Positions 1-7,306 of a DNA stretch of 16,250 nucleotides are shown in pieces. How positions within the stretch are numbered: the stretch's first letter is position 1; every line of letters starts with the position of its first letter. A program made the translations under genes and the position numbers. The notes under the pieces were generated by a model. That model did not search any database, was not told the DNA's origin, and saw only the letters and a program-made list of their open reading frames with translations. Source of the stretch: Marinospirillum sp. (GTDB lineage: Bacteria > Pseudomonadota > Gammaproteobacteria > Pseudomonadales > Halomonadaceae); contig SKHR01000239.1 in the NCBI GenBank assembly GCA_007116865.1, positions 1-16,250 on the forward strand. Direction: 5' to 3'.

Positions 1-755
1 CCAAAGCGGTTCGTGATGGCGACACTTATCTGATCGACGGCTCTAAAATGTTTATTTCTGGTGCCGGTTCGACCCAGTTACTCATTGTCATGGCTCGCAC
101 AGGGCGCACTGAAGAGGGTGCGCGTGGCATTTCGGCTTTTATTGTGCCTGCCGATTCGCCTGGAATCAGCTATGGCAAGTGTGAAGACAAGCTCGGCTGG
201 AACAGCCAGCCCACTCGCCAAATCACCTTCGAACAAGTCTGCATCCCTGAAAAATACCGCCTGGGCAATGAAGGTGAGGGCTTTAAGTTTGCAATGAAAG
301 GCTTGGACGGCGGGAGAGTCAATATTGCCACCTGCTCCCTTGGTGCGGCACAAGCCGCAATCACGCAAACTCGCCAATATATTCAAGAGCGCAAACAGTT
401 TGGGCGTGCGATTGCCGACTTTCAGTCCGCTCAGTTCAAATTAGCCGACATGACAACCGATCTAACCGCCGCGCGGCAAATGGTCAGGCTGGCCGCCTTT
501 AAAATGGATGAGGGCCACGCTGAGGCTCCAATGTTTTGCGCCATGGCAAAACGCTTTGCGACCGATGCGTGCTTTCAGATCATTGACGATGCGCTGCAGC
601 TACATGGTGGCTATGGTTATATCCGCGAATACCCGATCGAACGCTACCTTCGTGATGCGCGTGTTCACCGCATCCTAGAAGGAACCAATGAAATCATGCG
701 CCTGATCATTGCCCGCCGGGTAATGGAGGAAGGCATTTTGGAGGCACTCAGCTAA
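1..755 (+). CDS. Acyl-CoA dehydrogenase, isobutyryl-CoA dehydrogenase-like (5' end outside window)
   Basis: This is the C-terminal part (about 250 residues) of an FAD-dependent acyl-CoA dehydrogenase. The reading frame is open from base 3, so the gene starts upstream and the internal Met at 48 is not the start. The visible part covers the end of the middle beta domain (FISGAGS, IVMARTG) and the whole C-terminal helical domain (ERKQFGRAIADFQSAQFKLA, LQLHGGYGYIREYPIERYLRDAR). The catalytic Glu is in the canonical late position, RILEGTNEI (codon 678-680), as in isobutyryl-CoA, short-chain and medium-chain enzymes and unlike isovaleryl-CoA dehydrogenase. The C-terminus resembles mitochondrial ACAD8 (isobutyryl-CoA dehydrogenase). 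The next three genes carry out the following steps of valine breakdown, so the inferred reaction is isobutyryl-CoA to methacrylyl-CoA in the cytoplasm. A 2-methylbutyryl-CoA or general short-chain substrate is also possible. The stop overlaps the next start (TAATG), which suggests translational coupling. Confidence 0.88.
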   Translation, partial: KAVRDGDTYLIDGSKMFISGAGSTQLLIVMARTGRTEEGARGISAFIVPADSPGISYGKCEDKLGWNSQPTRQITFEQVCIPEKYRLGNEGEGFKFAMKGLDGGRVNIATCSLGAAQAAITQTRQYIQERKQFGRAIADFQSAQFKLADMTTDLTAARQMVRLAAFKMDEGHAEAPMFCAMAKRFATDACFQIIDDALQLHGGYGYIREYPIERYLRDARVHRILEGTNEIMRLIIARRVMEEGILEALS

Positions 756-1534
756 TGACCGATTTACTCAAATACGAAAAACAAGCGCATATTGCGCTGA
801 TCACGATCAACAACCCACCGGCCAACACCTGGAACGAGACTTCGTTAGCCGGACTTAAAGACCTGGTCGAGTCGCTGAATCAAGATAAGGACATCTATGC
901 ACTTGTCATCACAGGTGAGGGCGACAAGTTTTTCTCAGCGGGAGCGGATTTAAACAAATTTGCCGCTGGTGACAAGGCGGTTGCTCGAGACATGGCAAGG
1001 CACTTTGGCCTGGCCTTTGAGGCGCTGGGGCAGTTTCGTGGCGTCTCTATCGCCGCAATCAATGGCTATGCCATGGGCGGTGGCCTTGAGTGTGCCTTAG
1101 CTTGTGATATCCGCATTGCAGAAACACAAGCACAAATGGCCTTACCCGAAGCAAAGGTTGGACTGCTCCCCTGTGCTGGCGGCACCCAAAACCTGCCCTG
1201 GCTGGTTGGCGAAGGCTGGGCCAAGCGAATGATTCTTTGTGGGGAGCGCGTCAACGCTGAAAAAGCACTCCAAATCGGCCTGGTTGAAGAGGTTGTACCG
1301 ACTGGCGAGGCCGTTAATCGAGCCCTGGAGCTGGCAAAGATGGCTTGCCAACAATCACCCACTTCGATTGCTTCGTGCAAACAGCTGATCATGCACTCAC
1401 GTGAAGCAAGCAGCCATGCACAAGGCTGGCGCTCAGAGCGCGAGTTGTTTGTTGATCTTTTTGATACTGAAGATCAAAAAGAGGGAGTCCAAGCCTTCCT
1501 CGAAAAGCGCACCGCCCAGTGGAAAAACCGTTAA
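755..1534 (+). CDS. Enoyl-CoA hydratase (probable methacrylyl-CoA hydratase of valine degradation)
   Basis: A 259-residue crotonase-fold enzyme of normal family length. The oxyanion-hole segments are FFSAGADLNKF (residues 59-69) and INGYAMGGGLECALACD (102-118). Both catalytic glutamates of classical enoyl-CoA hydratase are present, Glu112 in GGGLEC and Glu132 in LPEAKVG, so it should be a true hydratase and not a hydrolase or isomerase. From its place between the acyl-CoA dehydrogenase and the 3-hydroxyisobutyryl-CoA hydrolase I infer hydration of methacrylyl-CoA to 3-hydroxyisobutyryl-CoA. It may also hydrate tiglyl-CoA in isoleucine breakdown. The ATG shares one base with the upstream stop. 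A GGAGG at 740-744 lies 10 bases before it inside the upstream gene. Family assignment is firm; exact substrate is inferred from context. Confidence 0.9.
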   Translation: MTDLLKYEKQAHIALITINNPPANTWNETSLAGLKDLVESLNQDKDIYALVITGEGDKFFSAGADLNKFAAGDKAVARDMARHFGLAFEALGQFRGVSIAAINGYAMGGGLECALACDIRIAETQAQMALPEAKVGLLPCAGGTQNLPWLVGEGWAKRMILCGERVNAEKALQIGLVEEVVPTGEAVNRALELAKMACQQSPTSIASCKQLIMHSREASSHAQGWRSERELFVDLFDTEDQKEGVQAFLEKRTAQWKNR

Positions 1535-1543
1535 GGCTTCATT

Positions 1544-2728
1544 ATGAGTGACTTACCCGTTGTGTTTAATGAGATCGAACTGAGTGATGGCCGCAAACTG
1601 GGCATGGCACAGCTCAATGCACCAAAAGCATTGAATGCCCTATCACTCACCATGATCGAGCAGCTCTTACCGCAGCTGACTCAGTGGGCTACCGATGAGA
1701 CGATTGCAGCCGTCTGGTTGGAGGGTCATGGTGACAAGGCATTTTGTGCGGGCGGTGATATCGTCGAGCTCTATCGCTCCATGACCGAAATCAACGGTCA
1801 AGGCGACCCCGCTCAAAGCAACCCCTATGCAGAGCGTTTTTTTGCCACTGAATATCGTCTGGACTACCTCATTCACACCTTTCCTAAGCCCTTCATTGTC
1901 TGGGGCAATGGGATTGTCATGGGTGGCGGCATGGGGCTGTTTGCTGGCGCTAATTGCCGTGTTGTGACCGAGCACTCACGCCTGGCCATGCCTGAAATCA
2001 CGATTGGCTTGTACCCAGACGTGGGCGGCAGCTGGTTTTTGAACCGTATGCCAGGGCGTTGCGGCCTGTTTCTGGGCTTAACAGGTGCGCAGATGAATGC
2101 CGCTGATGCCTTATTTGTTGGTTTGGCTGATCGTTTCATTGCGCACGAACACCGCGCGGCGGTGATTGAAGCATTGCAAGGCCTGACCTGGGGCGGTTCA
2201 GATGCAGCCTGCGTGCAACAGGTCATGCGCCAATTTGAACAACAAAGCCACGCTCAAAAACCGGATTCAACCGTTCAGGCTCATTACGAGACCATCCAGC
2301 AACTGACCGATGCGGACTCTGCGCTGGGGCGTGTTCAAAAAATCACCGCCTATGCTGGCGAGGACCCCTGGCTTAAACGGGCTGCGGAGACGCTGAGCCG
2401 AGGCTCAACAACCTCCATGCTGCTTATTCAAGCGCAACTCCAGCGGTGCCTCCACAATTCTTTGGTACAGGTTTTTCAGCAGGAGCTGAACTTGTCGATT
2501 CAGTGCGCACTGAAGGGCGAGTTTTCTGAAGGCATACGGGCACTTTTGATTGATAAAGATCGCAGGCCCCGCTGGCATTATGCTACAGCCGAGCAGGTAG
2601 AAGATGGATGGATTGACGGCTTTTTTGCCCCTTTGTGGCCACAAAACCCCTTGAGCGATCTTGCGCCAATGCAAGTCAAAGATCGCCTGACCCAACACAA
2701 CAACAAGATCCAGGAGTCAACACGATGA
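1544..2728 (+). CDS. 3-hydroxyisobutyryl-CoA hydrolase
   Basis: A 394-residue crotonase-superfamily protein. It is about 130 residues longer than a hydratase and has the extra C-terminal region typical of 3-hydroxyisobutyryl-CoA hydrolases. Diagnostic features are DKAFCAGGDIVELY (residues 64-77), NGIVMGGGMGLFAGA (122-136) and MPEITIGLYPDVGGSWFLNR (149-168). Glu151 and Asp159 are spaced as the catalytic Glu/Asp pair of human HIBCH. The GGGMG segment lacks the first catalytic Glu of hydratases, which fits hydrolase chemistry. It releases free 3-hydroxyisobutyrate from its CoA ester and so keeps reactive methacrylyl-CoA low. An AAGG (1533-1536) straddling the preceding stop is the likely ribosome-binding site. 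The stop overlaps the mmsB start as ATGA, so the two are probably translationally coupled. Confidence 0.93.
   Translation: MSDLPVVFNEIELSDGRKLGMAQLNAPKALNALSLTMIEQLLPQLTQWATDETIAAVWLEGHGDKAFCAGGDIVELYRSMTEINGQGDPAQSNPYAERFFATEYRLDYLIHTFPKPFIVWGNGIVMGGGMGLFAGANCRVVTEHSRLAMPEITIGLYPDVGGSWFLNRMPGRCGLFLGLTGAQMNAADALFVGLADRFIAHEHRAAVIEALQGLTWGGSDAACVQQVMRQFEQQSHAQKPDSTVQAHYETIQQLTDADSALGRVQKITAYAGEDPWLKRAAETLSRGSTTSMLLIQAQLQRCLHNSLVQVFQQELNLSIQCALKGEFSEGIRALLIDKDRRPRWHYATAEQVEDGWIDGFFAPLWPQNPLSDLAPMQVKDRLTQHNNKIQESTR
2712..2716 (+). promoter_or_regulatory. Ribosome-binding site that decides the mmsB start
   Basis: AGGAG lies 8 bases before the ATG at 2725. It selects this start over an in-frame upstream ATG at 2635 that lies inside the hydrolase gene and would add 30 non-conserved residues before the Rossmann fold. 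Confidence 0.75.
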
Positions 2729-3609
2729 AACGCATTGCATTTATTGGTTTAGGTAACATGGGCGGTCCGATGGCGGCCAATCTGGCCAAAGGCGGCTTTG
2801 AAGTCGTTGGTTTCGATCTTAGCCAAGCAGCGATGACAGCACTTGAGCAGGCTGGTGGCAAGAGTGCATCAAGCGCTCATGCCGCTACCGAGGGTGCCGA
2901 GGTGGTGATTTCGATGCTACCTGCCAGCCAGCATGTAGAAAGCCTTTACCTCGGCGAAGAAGGTCTTTTCGCCCAGCTCAGCGCAGGCACTCTGGTGCTG
3001 GACTCTTCCACCATTGCCGCAGAAACAGCACGCCATGTGGCTGATGCAGCGACTGCAAAAGGCATTTTATTTATGGACACCCCGGTATCCGGTGGTGTGG
3101 GGGCAGCCAAGGCTGGCACGCTCACCTTTATTTGTGGTGGCAGTGAGGCGGCTTTTGCTCAAGCCAAGCTTGTGCTTGAGCCCATGGCAAAAAATATTTT
3201 TCATGCTGGCGATTCTGGCAGCGGTCAAATTGCCAAAATCTGCAACAACATGCTGCTAGCCGTACTCATGGCGGGAACAACCGAGGCACTAGCGCTGGGT
3301 GTTAAAAATGGCTTGGACCCAGCCACTCTGTCTGAAATCATCAAACAAAGCTCTGGCAGCAACTGGACCTTGAATGTCTACAACCCTTGGCCCGGTGTTA
3401 TGGAAGGTGTACCGGCCAGCAACGAGTATAAAGGCGGGTTTCAAGTTGATTTGATGGCAAAAGACTTAGGCATTGCGATGGATACCGCTATCAGCAGTCG
3501 AGCCTCTGTACCCATGGGCAGTCTGGCAAGAAACCTTTTTGCCCTGCACGCACAAAAAGGCAATGGAGGGCTCGATTTCTCCAGCCTGCAAAAACTCTTT
3601 GCGGATTAA
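2725..3609 (+). CDS. mmsB: 3-hydroxyisobutyrate dehydrogenase
   Basis: A 294-residue beta-hydroxyacid dehydrogenase of normal family length. The N-terminal Rossmann dinucleotide motif is GLGNMGGPMAANL (residues 8-20). Asp31 at the end of the second strand (VVGFDLS) suggests NAD rather than NADP as cofactor. The substrate-binding signature is DTPVSGGVGAAKAGTLTF (118-135), and the catalytic Lys171 is in GQIAKICNNMLLAV. The enzyme oxidises 3-hydroxyisobutyrate to methylmalonate semialdehyde, directly after the hydrolase encoded by the overlapping upstream gene. Related enzymes such as tartronate semialdehyde reductases and the serine-oxidising PA0743 type share these motifs; the valine-pathway neighbours make the 3-hydroxyisobutyrate role the best reading. 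The start at 2725 is chosen because the Rossmann strand begins immediately (MKRIAFIGLG) and the ribosome-binding site is well placed. Confidence 0.93.
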   Translation: MKRIAFIGLGNMGGPMAANLAKGGFEVVGFDLSQAAMTALEQAGGKSASSAHAATEGAEVVISMLPASQHVESLYLGEEGLFAQLSAGTLVLDSSTIAAETARHVADAATAKGILFMDTPVSGGVGAAKAGTLTFICGGSEAAFAQAKLVLEPMAKNIFHAGDSGSGQIAKICNNMLLAVLMAGTTEALALGVKNGLDPATLSEIIKQSSGSNWTLNVYNPWPGVMEGVPASNEYKGGFQVDLMAKDLGIAMDTAISSRASVPMGSLARNLFALHAQKGNGGLDFSSLQKLFAD

Positions 3610-3680
3610 ACCTATTGTCCCTGTTGTCACTTTTAAACAAGGACGCCTCCACACAAGAATAAAATCGGTGAGGTCTAACC

Positions 3681-5582
3681 ATGCAAGCAATGAACGCAAG
3701 ACAAGCCGCTGAAAACACGCCTGAGCACTTCTGGGCGAAAGCAGCTGAACAGGTGGATTGGTTCAAAAAACCCAACCAAGTGCTGCTATCTAACCCTGAT
3801 GGCACACATCAGTGGTTTGCTGATGGCGAGCTCAACACCTGTTATTTGGCGCTGGATCGTCATGTCGAAGCCGGGCAAGGTGACCGTTTGGCTTTGATTT
3901 ACGACTCCCCCGTGACCCAAAGCAAAAAGACCTACACCTATCAACAGCTACTTGACGAGGTGTCACACTTTGCCGGCGCACTAAAGCGACTCGGGGTCGG
4001 CAAAGGCGACGGGGTGATCATCTATATGCCAATGGTGCCAGAAGCTGGCATTGCCATGCTGGCTTGTGCTCGCCTGGGCGCCGTTCACTCCGTGGTTTTT
4101 GGTGGGTTTGCGCCTCATGAGCTGGCCGTCCGTATTGACGACGCAAAACCAAAGATTTTGCTCACAGCCTCTTGCGGAATCGAGTTTGACCGAGTGATTG
4201 AGTATAAGCCACTGGTTGATGCCGCTATTGAGGAGGCCCAGCACCAACCCGAGAAGGTCATCGTGCTTCAACGCCCTCAGGCCAATGCCACATTGAATGA
4301 TCCAATGGATCTTGATTGGCATGAAGCACTCAAAGGTGCCGAACCTACTGGCTGCACAGCTCTACAGTCAACCGACCCCTTGTACATCATGTACACCTCT
4401 GGAACAACGGGCAAACCCAAGGGGGTGCTCCGTGACAACGGCAGTCATGCCGTGGCTTTGCTCTACGCACTGCGCAATGTGTATAACATGCAAGAAGGTG
4501 ATGCCTGGTGGGGAATTTCCGATATTGGCTGGGTCGTCGGCCACTCGTTTATCATCTACGGCCCCTTGATGGGCGGTTGCACCAGTGTTTTTTATGAAGG
4601 CAAACCGGTACGCACGCCGGATGCGGGCGCTTTTTGGCGTGTCATCCAGGAGTATCAGGTTAAAGGCATCTTCTGTGCGCCCACGGCTTTTCGTGCCATT
4701 CGTAAGGAAGACCCAGAAGGCGAGTTGTTTAAACGTTATGACGTGTCTTCACTTAAGCACATTTTTGTCGCGGGCGAAAAGCTCGACTCGCCTACCTACC
4801 ACTGGCTGCACGAGCTGTCTCAAAAACCGGTTTACGATCACTGGTGGCAAACCGAAACCGGCTGGCCTGTCACTGCACCTCTGACCGGCTTAGGTGAAAC
4901 AGACATCAGGGCAGGTTCAACCAACCGCTGCGTTCCCGGTTACAACGTCCAGGTATTAAGGCCAGACGGAACCCAGGCCGAAGCCAACGAGATGGGCTCC
5001 ATTGCGATTAAGCTGCCACTACCGCCGGGGGTTGCACAAACCCTTTGGGGCGACCACCAGCGCTACTTAAATGCCTATCTTGGAACATTTCCTGGCTATT
5101 ACCATACCGGGGATGGCGGTTACATCGACGAAGCCGGTTTTGTTTACATCATGGGACGCACTGATGATGTGATCAATGTTTCTGGGCATCGATTATCCAC
5201 CGGCGAAATGGAGGAAGTTGTTGCCACTCACCCTGCGGTTGCCGAATGCGCCGTGATCGGCGTGGCTGACGAACTAAAAGGGCAACTTCCTATCGGCCTG
5301 ATTCTCTTGAAAGATGGGGCGAATATCAGTCATGACACACTCGAAAAAGAGCTGATCGCCTTGGTTAGAGAAAAAATCGGGGCGCTCGCCTGTTTTCAAC
5401 GCGCCCTCGTGGTTAAACGCTTACCCAAAACTCGTTCAGGAAAAATCCTGCGCGCGGTGCTGCGTAAAATTGCTGACGGTCAGGACTATGCTCCGCCATC
5501 GACGATCGATGACTTGAGCATACTGACTGAAATCACTGAACAGCTCCGTGAGGCAGGCATATCAGAAACCAAAAGCGAATAA
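3681..5582 (+). CDS. Short-chain acyl-CoA synthetase, ACSS3/PrpE-like (propionate or isobutyrate activating)
   Basis: A 633-residue AMP-forming acyl-CoA synthetase of the acetyl/propionyl-CoA synthetase class. Motifs in order are the nucleotide-binding loop YTSGTTGKPKG (residues 238-248), SDIGWVVGHSF (280-290), WWQTETGWP (388-396), YHTGDGGY (474-481), hinge GRTDDVINVSGHRL (492-505) and the C-terminal PKTRSGK with adenylating Lys588 (582-588), the usual target of reversible lysine acetylation. The Trp in WWQTETGWP is as in PrpE and mitochondrial ACSS3, whereas acetyl-CoA synthetases have Gly-Gly there. This favours propionate or a similarly small acid. A GTGAGG (3668-3673) precedes the ATG; another Met follows at residue 4. 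It lies 71 bases after mmsB with no terminator seen, so it is probably co-transcribed. Activation of free propionate, isobutyrate or isovalerate would feed the neighbouring pathways. Substrate is inferred. Confidence 0.88.
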   Translation: MQAMNARQAAENTPEHFWAKAAEQVDWFKKPNQVLLSNPDGTHQWFADGELNTCYLALDRHVEAGQGDRLALIYDSPVTQSKKTYTYQQLLDEVSHFAGALKRLGVGKGDGVIIYMPMVPEAGIAMLACARLGAVHSVVFGGFAPHELAVRIDDAKPKILLTASCGIEFDRVIEYKPLVDAAIEEAQHQPEKVIVLQRPQANATLNDPMDLDWHEALKGAEPTGCTALQSTDPLYIMYTSGTTGKPKGVLRDNGSHAVALLYALRNVYNMQEGDAWWGISDIGWVVGHSFIIYGPLMGGCTSVFYEGKPVRTPDAGAFWRVIQEYQVKGIFCAPTAFRAIRKEDPEGELFKRYDVSSLKHIFVAGEKLDSPTYHWLHELSQKPVYDHWWQTETGWPVTAPLTGLGETDIRAGSTNRCVPGYNVQVLRPDGTQAEANEMGSIAIKLPLPPGVAQTLWGDHQRYLNAYLGTFPGYYHTGDGGYIDEAGFVYIMGRTDDVINVSGHRLSTGEMEEVVATHPAVAECAVIGVADELKGQLPIGLILLKDGANISHDTLEKELIALVREKIGALACFQRALVVKRLPKTRSGKILRAVLRKIADGQDYAPPSTIDDLSILTEITEQLREAGISETKSE

Positions 5583-5603
5583 GGGTCACAAAAAAAATGC
5601 TTT

Positions 5604-5632
5604 TTGACTTGCCGCACAGCGGTACATAGTTT
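5604..5632 (+). promoter_or_regulatory. Candidate promoter of the transporter operon
   Basis: A TTGACT (5604-5609) resembles a -35 box. Downstream, CATAGT (5625-5630, 15-base spacer) or TAGTTT (5627-5632, 17-base spacer) could serve as a weak -10. The putative operator starts at 5630, so a bound regulator would overlap the -10 edge and could block transcription. Neither -10 is good, so this is a tentative reading. Confidence 0.25.
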
Positions 5633-5645
5633 ACGTTTACGTCAA
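5630..5645 (+). promoter_or_regulatory. Putative LiuR-type operator, copy 1
   Basis: TTTACGTTTACGTCAA is an imperfect palindrome: two self-complementary ACGT cores separated by TT, with TT/AA ends. It is identical over 16 bases to the site upstream of liuA. It resembles the operator predicted for LiuR, the MerR-family regulator of leucine/isovalerate genes in proteobacteria. It lies in the 139-base gap between the acyl-CoA synthetase and transporter genes, 76 bases before the first transporter start. The rest of the gap holds an A-rich run, a tiny GGGC-AAA-GCCC hairpin (5693-5703) and the ribosome-binding site. The regulator identity is inferred from resemblance and context. Confidence 0.68.
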
Positions 5646-5721
5646 GGTTAGTAAGGCAACCTGCGTATCACTAAGCTGCTACAAAAACAACAGGGCAAAG
5701 CCCACAGCAAGAGGAATCGCT

Positions 5722-6495
5722 ATGAGCCAGGAGTATGTGCTGGAAACGCGCGCACTCACCAAAGAGTTTCGCGGATTTACAGCGGTTGATTCGGTCAGCC
5801 TGCAAGTGACCGAAGGGCATATTCACGCACTGATTGGCCCCAATGGTGCGGGCAAAACAACCGTTTTCAACCTGTTGACCAAATATCTGCCACCGACAAG
5901 AGGCGAGATCTTTTATCGTGGAAAGTCCATCACAATGATGAAATCCAATGAGATTGCCCGCCTTGGATTGGTCCGGTCTTTTCAGATCTCTGCCGTTTTC
6001 CCACACATGTCGGTTCTTGAAAACGTGCGCGTCGCTCTGCAGCGCCCCATGGGTAACTCTTTTCATTTTTGGAAGCATGAAAAGGTACTTAACCAGCTCA
6101 ATGACCGTGCAATGGCACTACTCGAGTCGGTGGGGCTGGAGGCATTCGCCGATACAACGACCGTTGAACTGCCCTATGGACGTAAACGTGCCCTTGAGCT
6201 GGCTACCACTCTGGCCATGGAACCCACCGTGATGCTTTTGGACGAGCCAACCCAAGGCATGGGGCATGAGGACGTTGACCGCGTTGTTGAATTGATACGT
6301 CAAGCAGCGAAAGGGCGGACCGTTCTTATGGTTGAGCATAACCTAGGCGTTGTCAGCAAACTTTGTGACAGGATCACCGTACTGGCTCGGGGCGCTGTTT
6401 TAGCCGAAGGGGACTACCAAACAGTTTCTCAAAATCCCAAGGTGCGGGAAGCCTATATGGGTAGCGAAGACACTGAAACACAGGGGGCGCACTAA
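5722..6495 (+). CDS. Branched-chain amino acid-type ABC transporter ATPase, LivG-like
   Basis: A 257-residue nucleotide-binding subunit of a HAAT-family importer, acting on the cytoplasmic face of the inner membrane. Walker A is GPNGAGKTT (residues 39-47, Lys45), the Q-loop glutamine is Gln88 (RSFQIS), Walker B is VMLLDEP (170-176, catalytic Glu175), and the H-loop is His206 (MVEHN). The signature segment is LPYGRKRALE (150-159). It departs from LSGGQ as LivG proteins commonly do. Length and motif order match LivG. AAGAGGA (5709-5715) lies 6 bases before the ATG. The stop shares one base with the start of the second ATPase (TAATG). The substrate cannot be read from an ATPase; the catabolic neighbours and the shared operator point to BCAAs or related short branched acids. 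Confidence 0.9.
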   Translation: MSQEYVLETRALTKEFRGFTAVDSVSLQVTEGHIHALIGPNGAGKTTVFNLLTKYLPPTRGEIFYRGKSITMMKSNEIARLGLVRSFQISAVFPHMSVLENVRVALQRPMGNSFHFWKHEKVLNQLNDRAMALLESVGLEAFADTTTVELPYGRKRALELATTLAMEPTVMLLDEPTQGMGHEDVDRVVELIRQAAKGRTVLMVEHNLGVVSKLCDRITVLARGAVLAEGDYQTVSQNPKVREAYMGSEDTETQGAH

Positions 6496-7214
6496 TGAGC
6501 GCAAACAAACCAAATTACGAGCAACTGCGGATCATTGATCTGCACTCTTTCTATGGTGAGTCACATATTCTTCACGGAATTGATCTTTATGTGAATCGAG
6601 GTGAACTGGTCACCCTTTTGGGTCGCAATGGAGCAGGCCGTAGCACCACGCTCAAATCGATCATGAATATGGTCGGAAGACGCACCGGCTCTATCATGAT
6701 CAATGGCAACGAAACCATCCGTACGCCCGCTCACCAAATTGCCCGTTTAGGTGTTGGTTACTGCCCAGAGGAACGGGGCATTTTTGCCAGCCTCAACGTC
6801 GAAGAGAACCTGCTGCTTCCACCCACAGTACGCAGCGGCGGCATGAGCCTTGAAGAAATCTACGACATGTTCCCCAATCTTTATGAGCGCAGAAAAAGCC
6901 AAGGGACTCGTCTATCAGGGGGTGAGCAGCAAATGCTGGCCATGGCACGCATTCTGCGCACCGGCGCCAACATGCTTTTACTGGATGAAATCACTGAAGG
7001 CCTCGCCCCAGTCATCGTGCAAAAGCTGGCTGAGGTGCTGGTTAAACTCAAGGATAAGGGGCTGACCATTCTTCTGGTTGAGCAGAATTTCCGCTTTGCC
7101 GCCCCCATTGCAGATCGCCATTACCTAATGGAGCACGGTCAGATCGTGGAGGAAATCAAAAAGGACGAGCTAGAAAGCAAAAAAGAAATCTTGAACACCT
7201 ATCTTGGGGTGTAG
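6495..7214 (+). CDS. Branched-chain amino acid-type ABC transporter ATPase, LivF-like, with Arg in Walker A
   Basis: A 239-residue second ATPase of the importer, matching LivF in length and layout (PEERGIFASLNVEENLLLPP, ERR, LSGGEQQMLA, EGLAPVIVQ, LLVEQN). The signature LSGGEQQ (residues 140-146) is canonical and Walker B is MLLLDEITEG with Asp164 and Glu165. The odd point is Walker A: GRNGAGRST (43-51) has Arg49 (codon CGT) where nearly all ABC ATPases have the phosphate-binding Lys. Walker B also reads DEI in place of the usual DEP, and the H-loop position is Gln196, as is normal for LivF. From memory some betaproteobacterial LivF relatives share GRNGAGR and DEI, so this is probably a subfamily trait and not a mutation. 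The ATG shares a base with the upstream stop. An AGGGGG (6482-6487) may serve as ribosome-binding site. Confidence 0.9.
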   Translation: MSANKPNYEQLRIIDLHSFYGESHILHGIDLYVNRGELVTLLGRNGAGRSTTLKSIMNMVGRRTGSIMINGNETIRTPAHQIARLGVGYCPEERGIFASLNVEENLLLPPTVRSGGMSLEEIYDMFPNLYERRKSQGTRLSGGEQQMLAMARILRTGANMLLLDEITEGLAPVIVQKLAEVLVKLKDKGLTILLVEQNFRFAAPIADRHYLMEHGQIVEEIKKDELESKKEILNTYLGV

Positions 7215-7296
7215 TCGCCCAGCGACCCAACCAAGCAACCTGAATGCCCAAGTCACTGGGCAAAAAATGCAACACAACAACAAACTTGCAAGGCAC

Positions 7297-7300
7297 GGAG
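7297..7300 (+). promoter_or_regulatory. Ribosome-binding site that decides the binding-protein start
   Basis: GGAG lies 6 bases before the ATG at 7307. This start places a basic MKTMKT directly before a hydrophobic signal-peptide core. An upstream in-frame ATG at 7244 would add 21 polar residues and has no comparable site. A second in-frame ATG at 7316 is too far away (15 bases). Confidence 0.7.
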
Positions 7301-7306
7301 AAAACA

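Noticed and set aside
2635..2724. Earlier in-frame ATG for mmsB
   Set aside because: It lies inside the hydrolase gene and adds a 30-residue non-conserved stretch before the Rossmann strand; the ATG at 2725 has AGGAG at the right distance.
3610..3680. Possible promoter between mmsB and the acyl-CoA synthetase (TTGTCA at 3624, TAAAAT at 3660)
   Set aside because: The two hexamers are 30 bases apart, too far for a sigma-70 promoter, and no copy of the 16-base operator is present.
5589..5605. A-run followed by TGC and a T-run after the acyl-CoA synthetase, considered as terminator
   Set aside because: The stem would be only A-T pairs with no GC core, so it is unlikely to terminate. Whether the two operons read through is left open.
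5693..5703. GGGC-AAA-GCCC mini-hairpin just before the first transporter gene
   Set aside because: A 4-bp stem with a 3-base loop is too small to claim a regulatory RNA structure.
7245..7262. TGCCCA-AGTCAC-TGGGCA hairpin before the binding-protein gene, considered as terminator
   Set aside because: The stem is only 6 bp and is followed by A-rich sequence, not T, so no terminator or attenuator can be claimed.
7244..7306. Earlier in-frame ATG for the binding protein
   Set aside because: It adds 21 polar residues before a clear signal peptide and lacks a good ribosome-binding site, while GGAG fits the ATG at 7307.
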